DNA of 64,000 nt from Kryptolebias marmoratus. Its lineage: Eukaryota; Chordata; Actinopteri; Cyprinodontiformes; Rivulidae. The DNA lies in assembly GCF_001649575.2 (NCBI RefSeq), contig NC_051440.1:17006976-17070975 (forward strand). The letters run 5' to 3'. Below, one piece after another: positions 48,766 to 59,100 of this stretch; position 1 is the first letter of the stretch, and every line of letters begins with the position of its first letter. Made by a program: the position numbers and the translations under genes. The notes under the pieces are model-generated. The model was not told where the DNA came from. It saw only the letters and a list, made by a program, of their open reading frames with translations, and did not search any database.

Positions 48766-49282
48766 CTTACTGAAATATGCTAGACAGACTTCACAAAAAT
48801 GTTTCGTTACAGTACACCGTATACGCTGGTAAATTTGTTTAAATAAAACCCGCACACCTTCATTGTTAAAACTGTGGCTGCGCACACACACACCTCCAAC
48901 ATGAGTTATGAAGAATAGGAAATATGTTTTACAAAACGAAATTAACATCTATGAATCGAAAAGAAAAAAACAAAGACAACAAATTCCTTTGCCAACCTTA
49001 TGAATTTAAATGCAACCTGTAACAATGTTGTGTCTGAAAAAAACAATGTGCTCATGAACAAATGTAAGCATGAGGACACAAATATTCTCACTGCATTTTC
49101 CTTCTTTATTAATCCCAGAGAGTGTGTGTGACAGAGTGAAGTAAGTCACTTAAACATGGCACACTGTGTCTGTTTTCTCACCAGAACTAAAATAAACTGA
49201 CAGTGAGGATACTTTAGCATAACTGCAATCCAAAAATATCTGCATATACATTTATTTTTACTCTTTAGACTAATCTAAGGGC

Positions 49283-49500
49283 GGCATGGCAGCACAACTG
49301 TAAGAGCTGTGGCCTCACAGCCTTTCTGTGTGGAGTCTGGTGTTTCTCCGGTTTCTTCCCACAGACCGAAAACATCCCTGTTAGGTTAATTAGTAGCTCT
49401 AATTTGTCCCTAGGTGTGAGCAAGAGTGTGAATGGTTGTGATTGGCCAGTTTATCAAACGTATAAAGGTCCTGTGTGGAACACTGAGCCTTGTTTTGTGA
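49283..49500 (+). repeat. SINE-like repeat, plus orientation
   Basis: GGCGGCATGGCAGCACAACT, GTGGCCTCACAGCC, TTTCTGTGTGGAGTCTGG, CTCCGGTTTCTTCCCACAGA and TTAGGTTAATTAGTAGCTC followed by TTGTCCCTAGGTGTGAG are the successive modules of a widespread fish tRNA-derived short element. Its 3' half appears reversed at 52,896-53,127. The (TGGA)n end is missing here. If the TMEM53-like gene uses a distal polyadenylation site, this copy lies in its 3' UTR. Confidence 0.7.
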
Positions 49501-49637
49501 TCTAAACTGTTATCTTTATCAAGTAATAACGGACAAATGTGTTGTAACTAATCAACTCCTACAATAACTTACCATAGATAAACAACAGTTTCAGGTTAAA
49601 AACAGGTCATTCTAATTGCAACAGGGATGATGCCATC

Positions 49638-50522
49638 TTACATCTTGGCCTTCAGCGGGGTGATTTGGAGTGACTGTAGGAAGGTGTCCAGGGAAGTCAG
49701 ATACTCCTGTGGGTGTCTCCTCAGGTGCCCCGCATGGGTTGAAACCTCCCACTTCTTTGCCGTGACGTCCATCCCGTGCTTCTGCCAGTAATCGACCAGA
49801 TTCTCCACAGTCTGTGCGTCACTCAACGCATCGTTCTCACAAAAGAAGAACAGTGACGGGGCCGTGACTGGAGTATTCCAAAACACGTCGATGCTCAAGT
49901 TGAAGTAGTCCACCGTTTGGTGTTTAAAAACACTGAAGTATAGCAGGCTTATCCGTTTCACCAGCGAGTCCCAGCGAGGAAACATCGTTTTACCCAGACC
50001 TAAGTGGAGAAGATAACACACTTTAATCACCTCCAGCAGAAAACATGTAATTAAATGTTACTGATAATAATGACATGAAAATGTCTTAAATCTCACCTAC
50101 GGCCATGTGATCCAGTGACCCCACTACCAAGCTGTCATAGACTTGACCTTTGATCCTATTTGTTACTGACTGGTACTTTTGTTTGTCCTGGGACATGTGG
50201 ACCAGCAGCTGAGCAAAAGTGAAGCCACCGATAGAGAAGGCATGAACAAGCAGGGGGCGGGTCACGAAGCGCTCGCTCTGGAGCAACTCCAGCAACAGTT
50301 TGCAACGATTCAGACCCCAGCGAGGCCACAGGAAGTCTTTCACCTTGTTAAAAACAGAAAAAAAAAGTAGGTTCCAAGTTGAATACACCACTGTATAATT
50401 ATACTTAATAAAAGAACATCAACAAATCAAAATAAACAGCCTATCACCCACTGACTGCTGGAAGCTACACAGAATCTGAACCAGCTGACCAAATGGCCCA
50501 TATCTATCTATTCTATCTATCC

Positions 50523-50571
<49 letters not shown>

Positions 50572-51957
50572 CAGAGTTGGAGTAGTAAGATGTATACAGG
50601 TATACATAACATTCTGTTCAGTCCTGTTTACATGTAACAGAGCACAGTGTAAACAATGTCCTATCAAGGTCACACATTCTCCTACAGCACTGACAGGCCT
50701 GTGATTATTTATATGTAATTACATCTATTATACCTCAAAACAAAAAGCTTTACTTCTTTGTTTTGTTTTGTTTTTTAGCTCAAACCAGTTTTTCCAGAAG
50801 TCGGGACGCTAACAAGCAACCTGATCTAGAAGATCAATAATTTGTAGAAGTGGACCTGACAACCCTGGAGCCAAAGGAATGCATCGTAAAACAATCACAA
50901 GAGGTCACCGAGGACACATTTTACCTGCAGGTCTGAATGAGCCTAAAATCAAAGTGCAGCGCGTAGTTCAGTTTGATTGCTGCTCACACTAAAGATCCCT
51001 TCGTTCAGGTTCAATATAAATGCTATTTACAAGCCTGCCTTCTTCACAGAGAAGTCCTAATGGGGTTTTATTTGAATTTCATGCATCAGTATTATAAAAG
51101 AAAACAATGCATGCTGTCTTTACACTAATAATCAGTTAGAAATTATAATATAAACGAGAAGTACAATCTAAATAAAAGTCCTGGTTTACAAATAACCCAC
51201 AGCTGATATGTTTTTCCCCAACTAATCTGAAACTCTACAAGAACATCATGTTAAAGAGAATTGAAACAAAGTGCAAACTTTATCAATGCTCTCTGCAGGA
51301 AACAGTCTTTTAAAGTCCCCTCCTGGAAATCTGACTGTGACTCATTCCTTGTTGTGAATTCAAGGTCAGGTCGAGCAGCAAAGCAGGCCGGGAACATTAT
51401 TTAAAAGCTTAAACGCTCTGCTCTTGCTCAACTCATGCAGGTTTACAACGTATGCTTCATCTTGTTTACACATAGATGGGTTTTAGTGAATCCTGATGCC
51501 TGAAACAGGTCATTGTCCTGTATGTTTAGCGGAGTCATGTGAAGGGCAAAATACATTTTTTAAATTTCTACGCTTCTAAATAAGACAAAACAATAAAAAG
51601 CCACCTTTCTTTAGCTAAAACCAGGTTGCATTTAACTCAACAAAAGAGAAGTTGCAGGGATTATTTGCTCCCATGAAGGAAAGGAGTTGATGAAATCACT
51701 CGGTCCCTGATCTGGGTCGCCCTTACCTCACTCTCCACAACAAGGATGTCAAAGCCAGTGCGAAAGTAGATCTCACAGTACTTAGCAACAGCTTGAGGAC
51801 GAGCTCCCAACCAGGGCAGCATCAACATAAGAGGTTTACGGTCCTCGGAGATGTGACTTCCTGCTCCCGGAGACGTCAACTCGTTCATGTAAAAAGTGAC
51901 GTTCTTGCAAAGGCGATGTGCAGTGATGCCTCTGCTCAGAGCCATCCTGGTCAACAT
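49638..51957 (-). CDS. tmem53-like: TMEM53 / DUF829-family alpha/beta-hydrolase-like protein
   Basis: Three minus-strand exons join in frame: 51957-51727, 50343-50097 and 49999-49638, giving 279 residues (human TMEM53 about 277). The family pattern is clear. KPLMLMLPWLGARPQAVAKY (residues about 41-60) matches the family's N-terminal beta strand and 'GW.G...K...KY' region. HAFSIGGF carries a nucleophile-type Ser114 in an FSxGG elbow. CENDALSD (Asp216/Asp220) and HAGHLRRHP (His248/His251) supply the other triad-like residues. TMEM53 is reported in the nuclear envelope; the biochemical activity of the family is unsettled. I see no strong membrane segment. It may be a teleost paralogue rather than the 1:1 orthologue, because mammalian TMEM53 is not next to RBM28. 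The first ATG is used; Met5 (51,945) is an alternative. Confidence 0.85.
50493..50572. repeat. (ATCT)n tetranucleotide microsatellite
   Basis: About 18 ATCT units with one variant near the left end, in the 1.4-kb first intron of the TMEM53-like gene. Likely polymorphic. Confidence 0.95.
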
Positions 51958-52372
51958 TATAGCTGCTGGTCGTCAGAGTTCCGTCCCTGTCCCCGACAAA
52001 AGAAAAAGAAAGAGACGAGAACGACAGATATCAACAAGACGTCGTGCTAGCAGAGCTAACACACGCGCGTGTAAACGCTAATAAAAAAAAATAGCTTTAA
52101 AACGCTGGAAACAGGCAAAGCTTTTAAATGAATCCCGGCTGAGTTACTAACCTGTTCACAGTTTGGTCTAATTATTTGCTCTAATTATTATTATTTTTTT
52201 TGAGAATTCTTCTGGATCATTACGGTACAAAGTCTAATTTAGGTCTGTCTGAAGACTAAAGTAGTAGAGTCCGGCTGGACCGCAGTAAAAACTTCTGTCC
52301 TGTTTACTTCTCCTCTGCTCTTTTTTCTTCAGGTGTTATTCTCAGTGGAGAGCTCGTCTGGAGGAGCATGTA

Positions 52373-52386
52373 GCGCCACCTGCTGG
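52373..52386 (-). promoter_or_regulatory. CTCF-like motif upstream of the TMEM53-like gene
   Basis: On the minus strand the sequence reads CCAGCAGGTGGCGC, an excellent match to the CTCF core. It is about 415 bases upstream of the TMEM53-like start codon. It shares TAGCGCCACCTG with the motif upstream of rbm28 (47,011-47,022) in the same orientation. Motif match only. Confidence 0.55.
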
Positions 52387-52464
52387 ACAGATCGGCGCAA
52401 TACTCTTTATTTTCTCTATTGATCTTTAAGATATGACAAAAAATAAAAAATAAAACAGAAAAAA

Positions 52465-52847
52465 ACATACCTCGTGAACCACTGGACGGATTGTAATGAA
52501 ACTTTTAGAAAGTAACCATTAGATGTCCATCTACAGCTAGAGTCAGGATGGCTGCCACAGACTACTAAACTAAAACAACACACACAAAAATGGCTATAAC
52601 TCAGTCAATGTTACAGACATTGAACAAAAACTTGGTGTGGTAGTAGCTGAGACTGATCTCCAATGCTTATTCTGAGGGCTAACAGATTGTGCAAGCTCTT
52701 TGTTTATTAACTATTTGGAGTAAACTCTGTCTGGTAGCATAATATCTCATGAACCACTGATTTTAATGAAACTTTCAGGAAATATTTATTGGATGTACAT
52801 CTCCAATTGATTAACTTTTGGAGTCAACCCAATTTAAGATTGCTGCC
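52465..52847 (-). repeat. Unclassified interspersed repeat, copy 4 (left part)
   Basis: Read on the minus strand: GGGTTGACTCCAAAAGTTAA, AAGTTTCATTAAAATCAGTG, GTTCATGAGATATTATGC, the family order. A second partial unit (CTCGTGAACCACTGGACGG, AAACTTTTAGAAAGTAACC) lies at 52,473-52,700. Copy 4 is interrupted at 52,847 by a prrt4-derived segment and resumes at about 53,363. Confidence 0.65.
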
Positions 52848-53362
52848 AAGACTGGTAGCACATTTTTGCCTGGGGTAGCATGGACATGTTCACCATCCAT
52901 CCATCCATTTTCTTTACCCACTTCTCCTTTCTGGGTCACGGGGAGCTGACGCCTGTCTCCAGCAGTCATTGTATGAGAGGATACCCTGGACAGGTCGCAA
53001 GTCCATCACAGGGGGATTTAAAGACAGTTGACCATTCATGCTTTCCCACTCACCTAGGGACAATTTTTACAGTTGCCAACCTAACTTGCATGTTTTTGGT
53101 CTGTGGGAGGAAACCGGAGAACACATATTCACCACACCCTGCAAATCATCAGATAAGACCTGGACTCCCACCTACCCAGGTGATCTTCTACCCAGCGAGC
53201 CCCTTTCTCCCTTCCTGGCCCTCATCCATGACCTCCTGGTGCCCCTGTATTCAGACTGGAACTCTGCACTCGGCACAAGGGGATTTGCATGGGAAGCACA
53301 CATCTACTGCCTGGGAGCTGTCTTCACTCTGTTTGGCCTGATCTCTGTAGTCTGATTGTTAA
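52848..53362 (+). pseudogene. prrt4 exon fragment captured inside a repeat
   Basis: Excluding a 232-bp insertion, about 275 bp is very similar to prrt4 58,437-58,712. The left piece (52,848-52,895) matches CACATTTTTACTTGGGGATA and GGACATGTTCACCA of the parent. The right piece (53,128-53,362) encodes TTPCKSSDKTWTPTYPGD and YSDWNSALGTRGFAWEAH against prrt4 TTPCKTSDETWTPTYPDD and YSDWNSALSTWGFAWEAH. The right piece stays in frame with one in-frame 6-base difference and stops (TGA) where the parent has a Cys codon. There is no splice site, start or remaining exon. Both flanks are halves of the same interspersed repeat, with GCCA at both junctions. Non-functional as a prrt4 copy; capture by the repeat or by template switching is inference. 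Confidence 0.85.
52896..53127 (-). mobile_element. SINE-like insertion with 7-bp target duplication
   Basis: Begins with CCAT repeats (the reversed (TGGA)n tail). It then has GGGTCACGGGGAGCTGACGC, CCTGGACAGGTCGCAAGTCC, CACCTAGGGACAATTTTTAC and GTCTGTGGGAGGAAACCGGA, the body of a common fish short element in reverse. TTCACCA flanks it on both sides (52,889-52,895 and 53,128-53,134). The prrt4 parent has a single TTCACCACACC at this point, so the empty site is known from the sequence itself. It is a 5'-truncated copy: the tRNA-like head is absent. Confidence 0.85.
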
Positions 53363-53610
53363 GCCACAGTCAACTCAAGCTAGAAAACACAAAAATGGCA
53401 TCAATTTCACAGATATTGTACCAGATATTGTAATGTGGTGTGGTGGCGGCAGATAATTATTTACAACACAGTCGAGCCTGGGATATTGCACAAGATAACA
53501 TTGTTTTGAAGGTTTGACGAAAACAGCTACTACTCTATCATTTTTCAACATAAGATGATTTTAGTCTAAAATTCATAAAAGGCTTAGCATTAAGGAATGC
53601 TAGGCCCTAA
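53363..53610 (-). repeat. Unclassified interspersed repeat, copy 4 (right part)
   Basis: On the minus strand it carries AAAATCATCTTATGTTGAAA, GCTGTTTTCGTCAAACCTTC and TCTAGCTTGAGTTGACTGTGGC. This is the upstream half of the family, continuing the part at 52,465-52,847 across the captured prrt4 fragment. Confidence 0.65.
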
Positions 53611-55440
53611 AATTTTATAGAAATTTGTTAACCATGAGCAGCACTTTTATTTACACAGAATAATTTGTTGTACCTTCATCTAATTTTATCCCAGAAATAA
53701 AGAAATTTAAAGTCCATCAGTTTCTAGTAAATGAAATTGTTTACAATGTAAAACTTTATCTTAACCCTATAACCTTCATCCCGTTCAGGGACATGGCTTT
53801 CTTTAGCCTTTCTATTTGCTTGTGCAGCTTTTGTTTCTGTGCCTTGTCCTGACTGTCCTCATTCCCAGCTGGAACTCAGTCCCTGCTGACTTTGTTGGAG
53901 GATGATTTGTTTAAACAGAGAGAAGTTGCTCAACATATTCAGATAGCAAGTGTGAGGCGGCAATAATCTGGCCATGTCCCTCACTGAGCTCATATGTTTG
54001 GGCTGTCATTGTTCCTCCCCAGTCCGTTTAGTTACGGCTGGCTTGATGCTTTCCTGTGTCCTCATCAGACACCGGGTTAATCACACCCCTGTGGAAGAAG
54101 TTCCTATCTCCACTGACTGAATCATCTAATTTAGCTTCACAGTCTCTCAAGATGTACATATTTATGTGAATGCCATCATATACGCAAAAGTTATAAGTAG
54201 AACAATGTTTATTTAACCGTGTTGCTTTCACTATTCTTGACATGAAGAAGGAAAACCTGTTTAAATGTTTTATTTGTGTCACATATTGTGTTTGTTCTCT
54301 AGACAGTTGTGGAATGTTTGTTCTCAGTTCTCTCTATTTTTTTCTTTAAATAGAAGAATAATTAGTGTGTTTCAGCAAAAATGGTCTTACTGCCATAACA
54401 GCTGAAACAGACTTCATTAAAATAAACTTTAGCGAGTCTTTTATCAGCCAGACGGAGAAAGTATACAGTGTACTTCAGAGTCAGTTTCCAGATGCTTCAA
54501 AAGGTATGTGGATCAGAGTCTATTTTAGAAGTATCCATGGAATTAAATTAGCTCACGAGGTTACTGGATTTTCCCCACTGGGTAAAAACAGCTCGCTGAG
54601 CAAATCTGATAACATTATACATAATAAGATGACACACGTCATCAAATCTGTTTTTCTGTGTGTGTGCGTTTGTAGGTCGGTGGGTGCTACAATAGACTTG
54701 TGCATATTTACATGTCTAAATTTTGTAAAAAAATTAAAAAATTAAAAAAACACACAAAACACAAGAAATATAACAAAAACTTAACATTACTTACACCATA
54801 TTTCCAATGCACTATTTATACGGATGCTGGACTTTACTGCAAGTATGCAAGAAATAACTTGCTCAAAATATTTAAATGTTTCAATTACTTCCTTTTTGGT
54901 TGTTTGTGATAGTGAAAATGTCTGGTTAAAGTGTAAAATGTAAAAAATAGGATTTTTTTTACAATTAAATGTAAGTTTGATGCTTCTTGATAAATTTATA
55001 TTTCATTTGTGTTATTGTTGAGTGTTCTGCCACATTATGAGACATATGCTAACCTAAGCCTAACATGAAGATAAATTAAATGTGAGGTAAACAAAACCTA
55101 ATGACTGTATTTGTTTGCGCATATTGGCTAAAAAACTCCATGCAAGTTACACAACTAAAGTTTGTTTGTTTGTTTGTTTTTTAATTCCTTCAGCTCCTGT
55201 AATTTTCTTAAATTAATGAGGATTTTTCTATGCTGGAGAAAAACTCCCTGTTGAGAAAATCTTTGTGGAAATGTTTATTTTTACCAATGTGTTAAGTGCA
55301 TAGACACACAAGTAACCTCCCACATGCATTATGAATGTATGCTGCAGAAATAAATAATTCTGAACAGAGTTGTGTGTGATGGTTTATTTGAACCAGAGGC
55401 TGTAATCTATGCTCAGTAGCATGTATTAATCTGTGGCACA
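53611..55440. other. Intergenic region upstream of prrt4
   Basis: AT-rich with T-runs and a (TTTG)n run at about 55,160-55,178. The open frame 54365-54745 (+, 126 codons) has no recognised domain. No RNA gene is seen. Confidence 0.5.
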
Positions 55441-55810
55441 GGTTGGTGAAGAGGAGGATGTCTGATGGTTGCCTGAAGACTACTCTCTTAGAGCCCTCTT
55501 TTATTCTCTTTTCTTCTTCTTAAAGCGTTTCCTGAATCTACAAGGCAATACTCGTAATGATGCTGCAGCAAACAGCCTCACTGTCAGATCTGTCCAGCAG
55601 CATCAGCATGTGGAATGGTGGGGGGTTGTCCAGAAGAGGTGGGATCTGTCCTGTGTGTCGACTGCCTGATGGAGAGAAGAGGGGGCACAGCACAGTGAGA
55701 ATGGAAAGACACAGAGTGCTGCGCAGACCGAGACTGCAGACACGCAGCAGCAGCCACACAGAGTGACTTAAATGATTAGAAAGGCAGCAGGAGAAAGGGC
55801 ATCTGACAAG
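55441..55810 (+). promoter_or_regulatory. prrt4: Probable non-coding first exon and promoter of prrt4
   Basis: A GC-richer block ends in the splice donor TGACAAG|GTAAGAC at 55,810/55,811. The next acceptor, TTTTCCAG|GG, lies at 56,098/56,099, just upstream of the prrt4 start codon. A 5' non-coding exon spliced to the first coding exon would fit. The transcription start is not determined. Confidence 0.4.
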
Positions 55811-56195
55811 GTAAGACAGCTGAAATCAAGAAAAATGTATACACTATTATATTTATAGGTTTTTGCATTCTAATTTTAGAGTAAAAGTATGTCACAAGAC
55901 TTTCGAGTGTTGCTGCAGATCGTTCACAACATTATTATCTTCTGTCTTACTAAAATTATTCACGATTTCCAATTTAAAATTCCTCCCACATGCTGCAGTT
56001 AAACCTCTTTAATACAAATACCTTCATAATTTGCATTACGTGAAGAGTGTTTGCACTAATCGTGTTTCATACATGATCTATTCTTCATTTTTTTCCAGGG
56101 TTGCCTCGAATGAAACCTAATATTTCTGAGTTATTCACCATGTGACTGAACGACAATCCTATATGACTTTGCTGTTAGGATTGCAAACCCTCAAA

Positions 56196-59100
56196 ATGGC
56201 ATTCCCCTGGAACATTTTCGTCCTCCGACCTTTCTTATTGACTCTGTTACTTTATGTCATACTTTTAACCGGAGAAAATGCGATTGAAACACAACAGACA
56301 GACAAAAACAGAGTAACACAATCCTTACATAAACCTCACGGCTCACGTTTGGCACAAGGGAAGCCTATGTTTGGACCTGAGAACATCAACTTCCTGGGTC
56401 AACCTTTGAGTTGGACCTTGATGTCATCTGAGGATACAGACAGACAAGGTGTGCTTGGTGAATACAGTGAGGAGAGCACAGAGACACCCCTTATATATCT
56501 TAATGAAGGAGGACTTCTATCAACACACACAAAGAGTGGAACAGAGGATACTACCAGACAAACAATATGGTCTTCATCAGGAAATGTGCCACAAAATCCT
56601 ACTCAACAACAAACATTAAATGTTTTGTCAGCCGAGAGCAGCACTGTATCTGTTTTGCATCCCACTCAGAGCAAAGAGAATGAACCGACATCTGACACAC
56701 TGCAAAAAGAGGTGACAGAGAACCATTTACCTTTTCTTCTGTCTGGCTCACTTCCATCACACAGACCTGACCAGAAGTCATCTTCTCTGGAGTCAGATGG
56801 CTCTGGACCTAACCCTGAGCACCATACTCCATCAGCAGGTACAAACAGCTTAGGATGGACTGAAGGCATGTCTATTAACAAAGAGGAAAAACAAAATGGA
56901 CTGGATGATGTCAGAGATTATGCTTTACACAGAGGAATCGTCAGCATAGAAACAGCTACAGGTAAGAGTCATTTTTAGAGTTGAGAGTAATGCTTTTTAT
57001 TAAACATGTTTGTCACATTTTACCCTTAGAATTTATTCCCATTTTTATAAATTGTAAAATTTGTCTTCCACATTGTCTTTAAAGACAGATCACTGCAGTG
57101 TTTGTGATAAGCATTCCACAGGCAGACAAAATAGTTTTGCATTCACCAACTGGTTTTTGTCATCTCAGTCCTTCAGGCTTTTATTTAAATAAAAAGTTCT
57201 CCTGAGCGTCCTGTTTTCCTTGAAATCCTTCTGTTGCAGGCTCCTTATCTAATCTTTTACTCTCTTGAAACTTTTCATTCATATTGATGTCTATGACAAT
57301 CACTCACCTTTAAAGCTTAAAGATAACATGGTGCACACATGCACACCTACAGTACTAATATTTACTGTACACACCCACAGTGGCACTCACTTGTTAAAGT
57401 AATGTTGTGTCCACAAACACGAGGGAGGTGGACTTTGACAGACCTCAAAATTATCCTTCTTTCTGCTCCTATGTGTCATCTGGCTCCATGTTAACCAGTT
57501 TGGTGAGTAAATACACAGAATATGACAGAAATCAATGGGTCGAAAAAAGCAATTAGACTTAAATGTTTTGACCATGTGTGTTTCAGTGTTTGCTGACTTT
57601 GTGCTGACACAATGGGTTTACTTCTAATGGAGGTTAGGAAATTGGATGAATTCTGTTTGTAACCAGTAAGCTAGGATCCAACATTCAAATAGCTTGATAC
57701 GTTTGTTTAATCTGAATATGATTTTATCAAGAGAATAAGAAGCCTACCCTTTCACAGCTGATTATTGGTTATTCAGTACCTTTTCAGATTTTATAGTTAA
57801 AATAACAGCTTTTTGTCATATCTTACAACTAGACCACCAAATGAACAGCAATCAGGTCAATACGGGCTAATCAACACACACATCTCTCTCTCAGTCACGT
57901 TCACATGAACACACATACGCATGCAACTTGTTCTTGCTCCCATTTCTCACTGTGTGACCCACTTAGAGCTTCCCAGTTGCAAGCCAACTCTGTTTTATTA
58001 TGGATTAACTTCACACAGAGAGAATGTTCAACCCTGATCTTGTTTTCAGAGCTAAAGACTGTGGTTATAAAAGACTTTAGCTTGCATTGCTTGGATTGTT
58101 TTTTTAATTTTATGGGTAAAATTAATAATTAGGCTAGTAATCAATAAAACTGAACTAAAAAGTAAGCGTACGGTGTCACCCAAGCAGTCATATAAGGTTG
58201 TATATTTGAGTACAGTTAGCATATAATGGGTATTCTAATATGTTTATGAAGCTGATGTTCTACAAATAGCCTTCTTGTTTATTAGTTTACAAAGTTATCA
58301 TGTGTTAAAACCTGTTGATTTTTTGGGGGCTTTTTATTTTTTTCCTGTAACAATCAATAATAATGTGAAAATGTCTGACATTGTCACAATGTGATTGCTT
58401 TCCAGATGAATCCAGGAAAAACAGCCTGAATGTCTTCAAGACCAGTGGCACATTTTTACTTGGGGATAGCTTGGACATGTTCACCACACCCTGCAAAACA
58501 TCGGACGAGACCTGGACTCCCACCTACCCGGATGATCTTACGCCCAGCCTTCCACCCTTTCTGGCCCTCAGCCCTGGCCTTCTGGTGCCCCTGTATTCAG
58601 ACTGGAACTCTGCACTCAGCACATGGGGATTTGCATGGGAAGCACACGTATACGGCCTTGGAGCTGTCTTCGCTCTGTTTGGCATAACCTCTGTAGTCTG
58701 CTTGTTAGGCTTGCCCATTCGATGTCCTCCTGGATTTCCCTTTTTCACAATGCTGCACTTTTTCATTCTGACATTTGCTGGGATCCAAGCTTTCAGTTTG
58801 GTCTATGATGCTTACAATTCTCAAGATCGTCTTCCTCCTCTGGTGGCTCAGCTGCTCTCTGAACTGCCATTGCCATGTTTGATATCAGCCTTCTCCCTGG
58901 CCTTCCTTCTTTTATCCTTGAGCACACGCAACCATCTCTCTCTTCCTCTTGCTATTTCTACCTCATTTTCAGCCTTGCCCAAACCTTGCCTTTTACTATG
59001 CATGTGTCTATTGCATTTTGTAGTCTCTCTAGGGTATGTTGGCCTCCTTCAGCTCTTCCAAAACCTTCCTACTGTAATCCTTCTATTCCCTCACGGTGTA

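Noticed and set aside
52880..53341. 153-codon frame as a novel gene
   Set aside because: It is a shifted frame running through the SINE insertion and the captured prrt4 fragment.
53128..53362. Alternative upstream exon of prrt4
   Set aside because: No acceptor or donor fits, it would duplicate the sequence of the main exon, it ends in a stop, and it lies inside a repeat.
56142..56195. Upstream ATG as the prrt4 start
   Set aside because: In frame, but the second Met at 56,196 directly precedes a signal-peptide-like segment. The upstream start remains possible.
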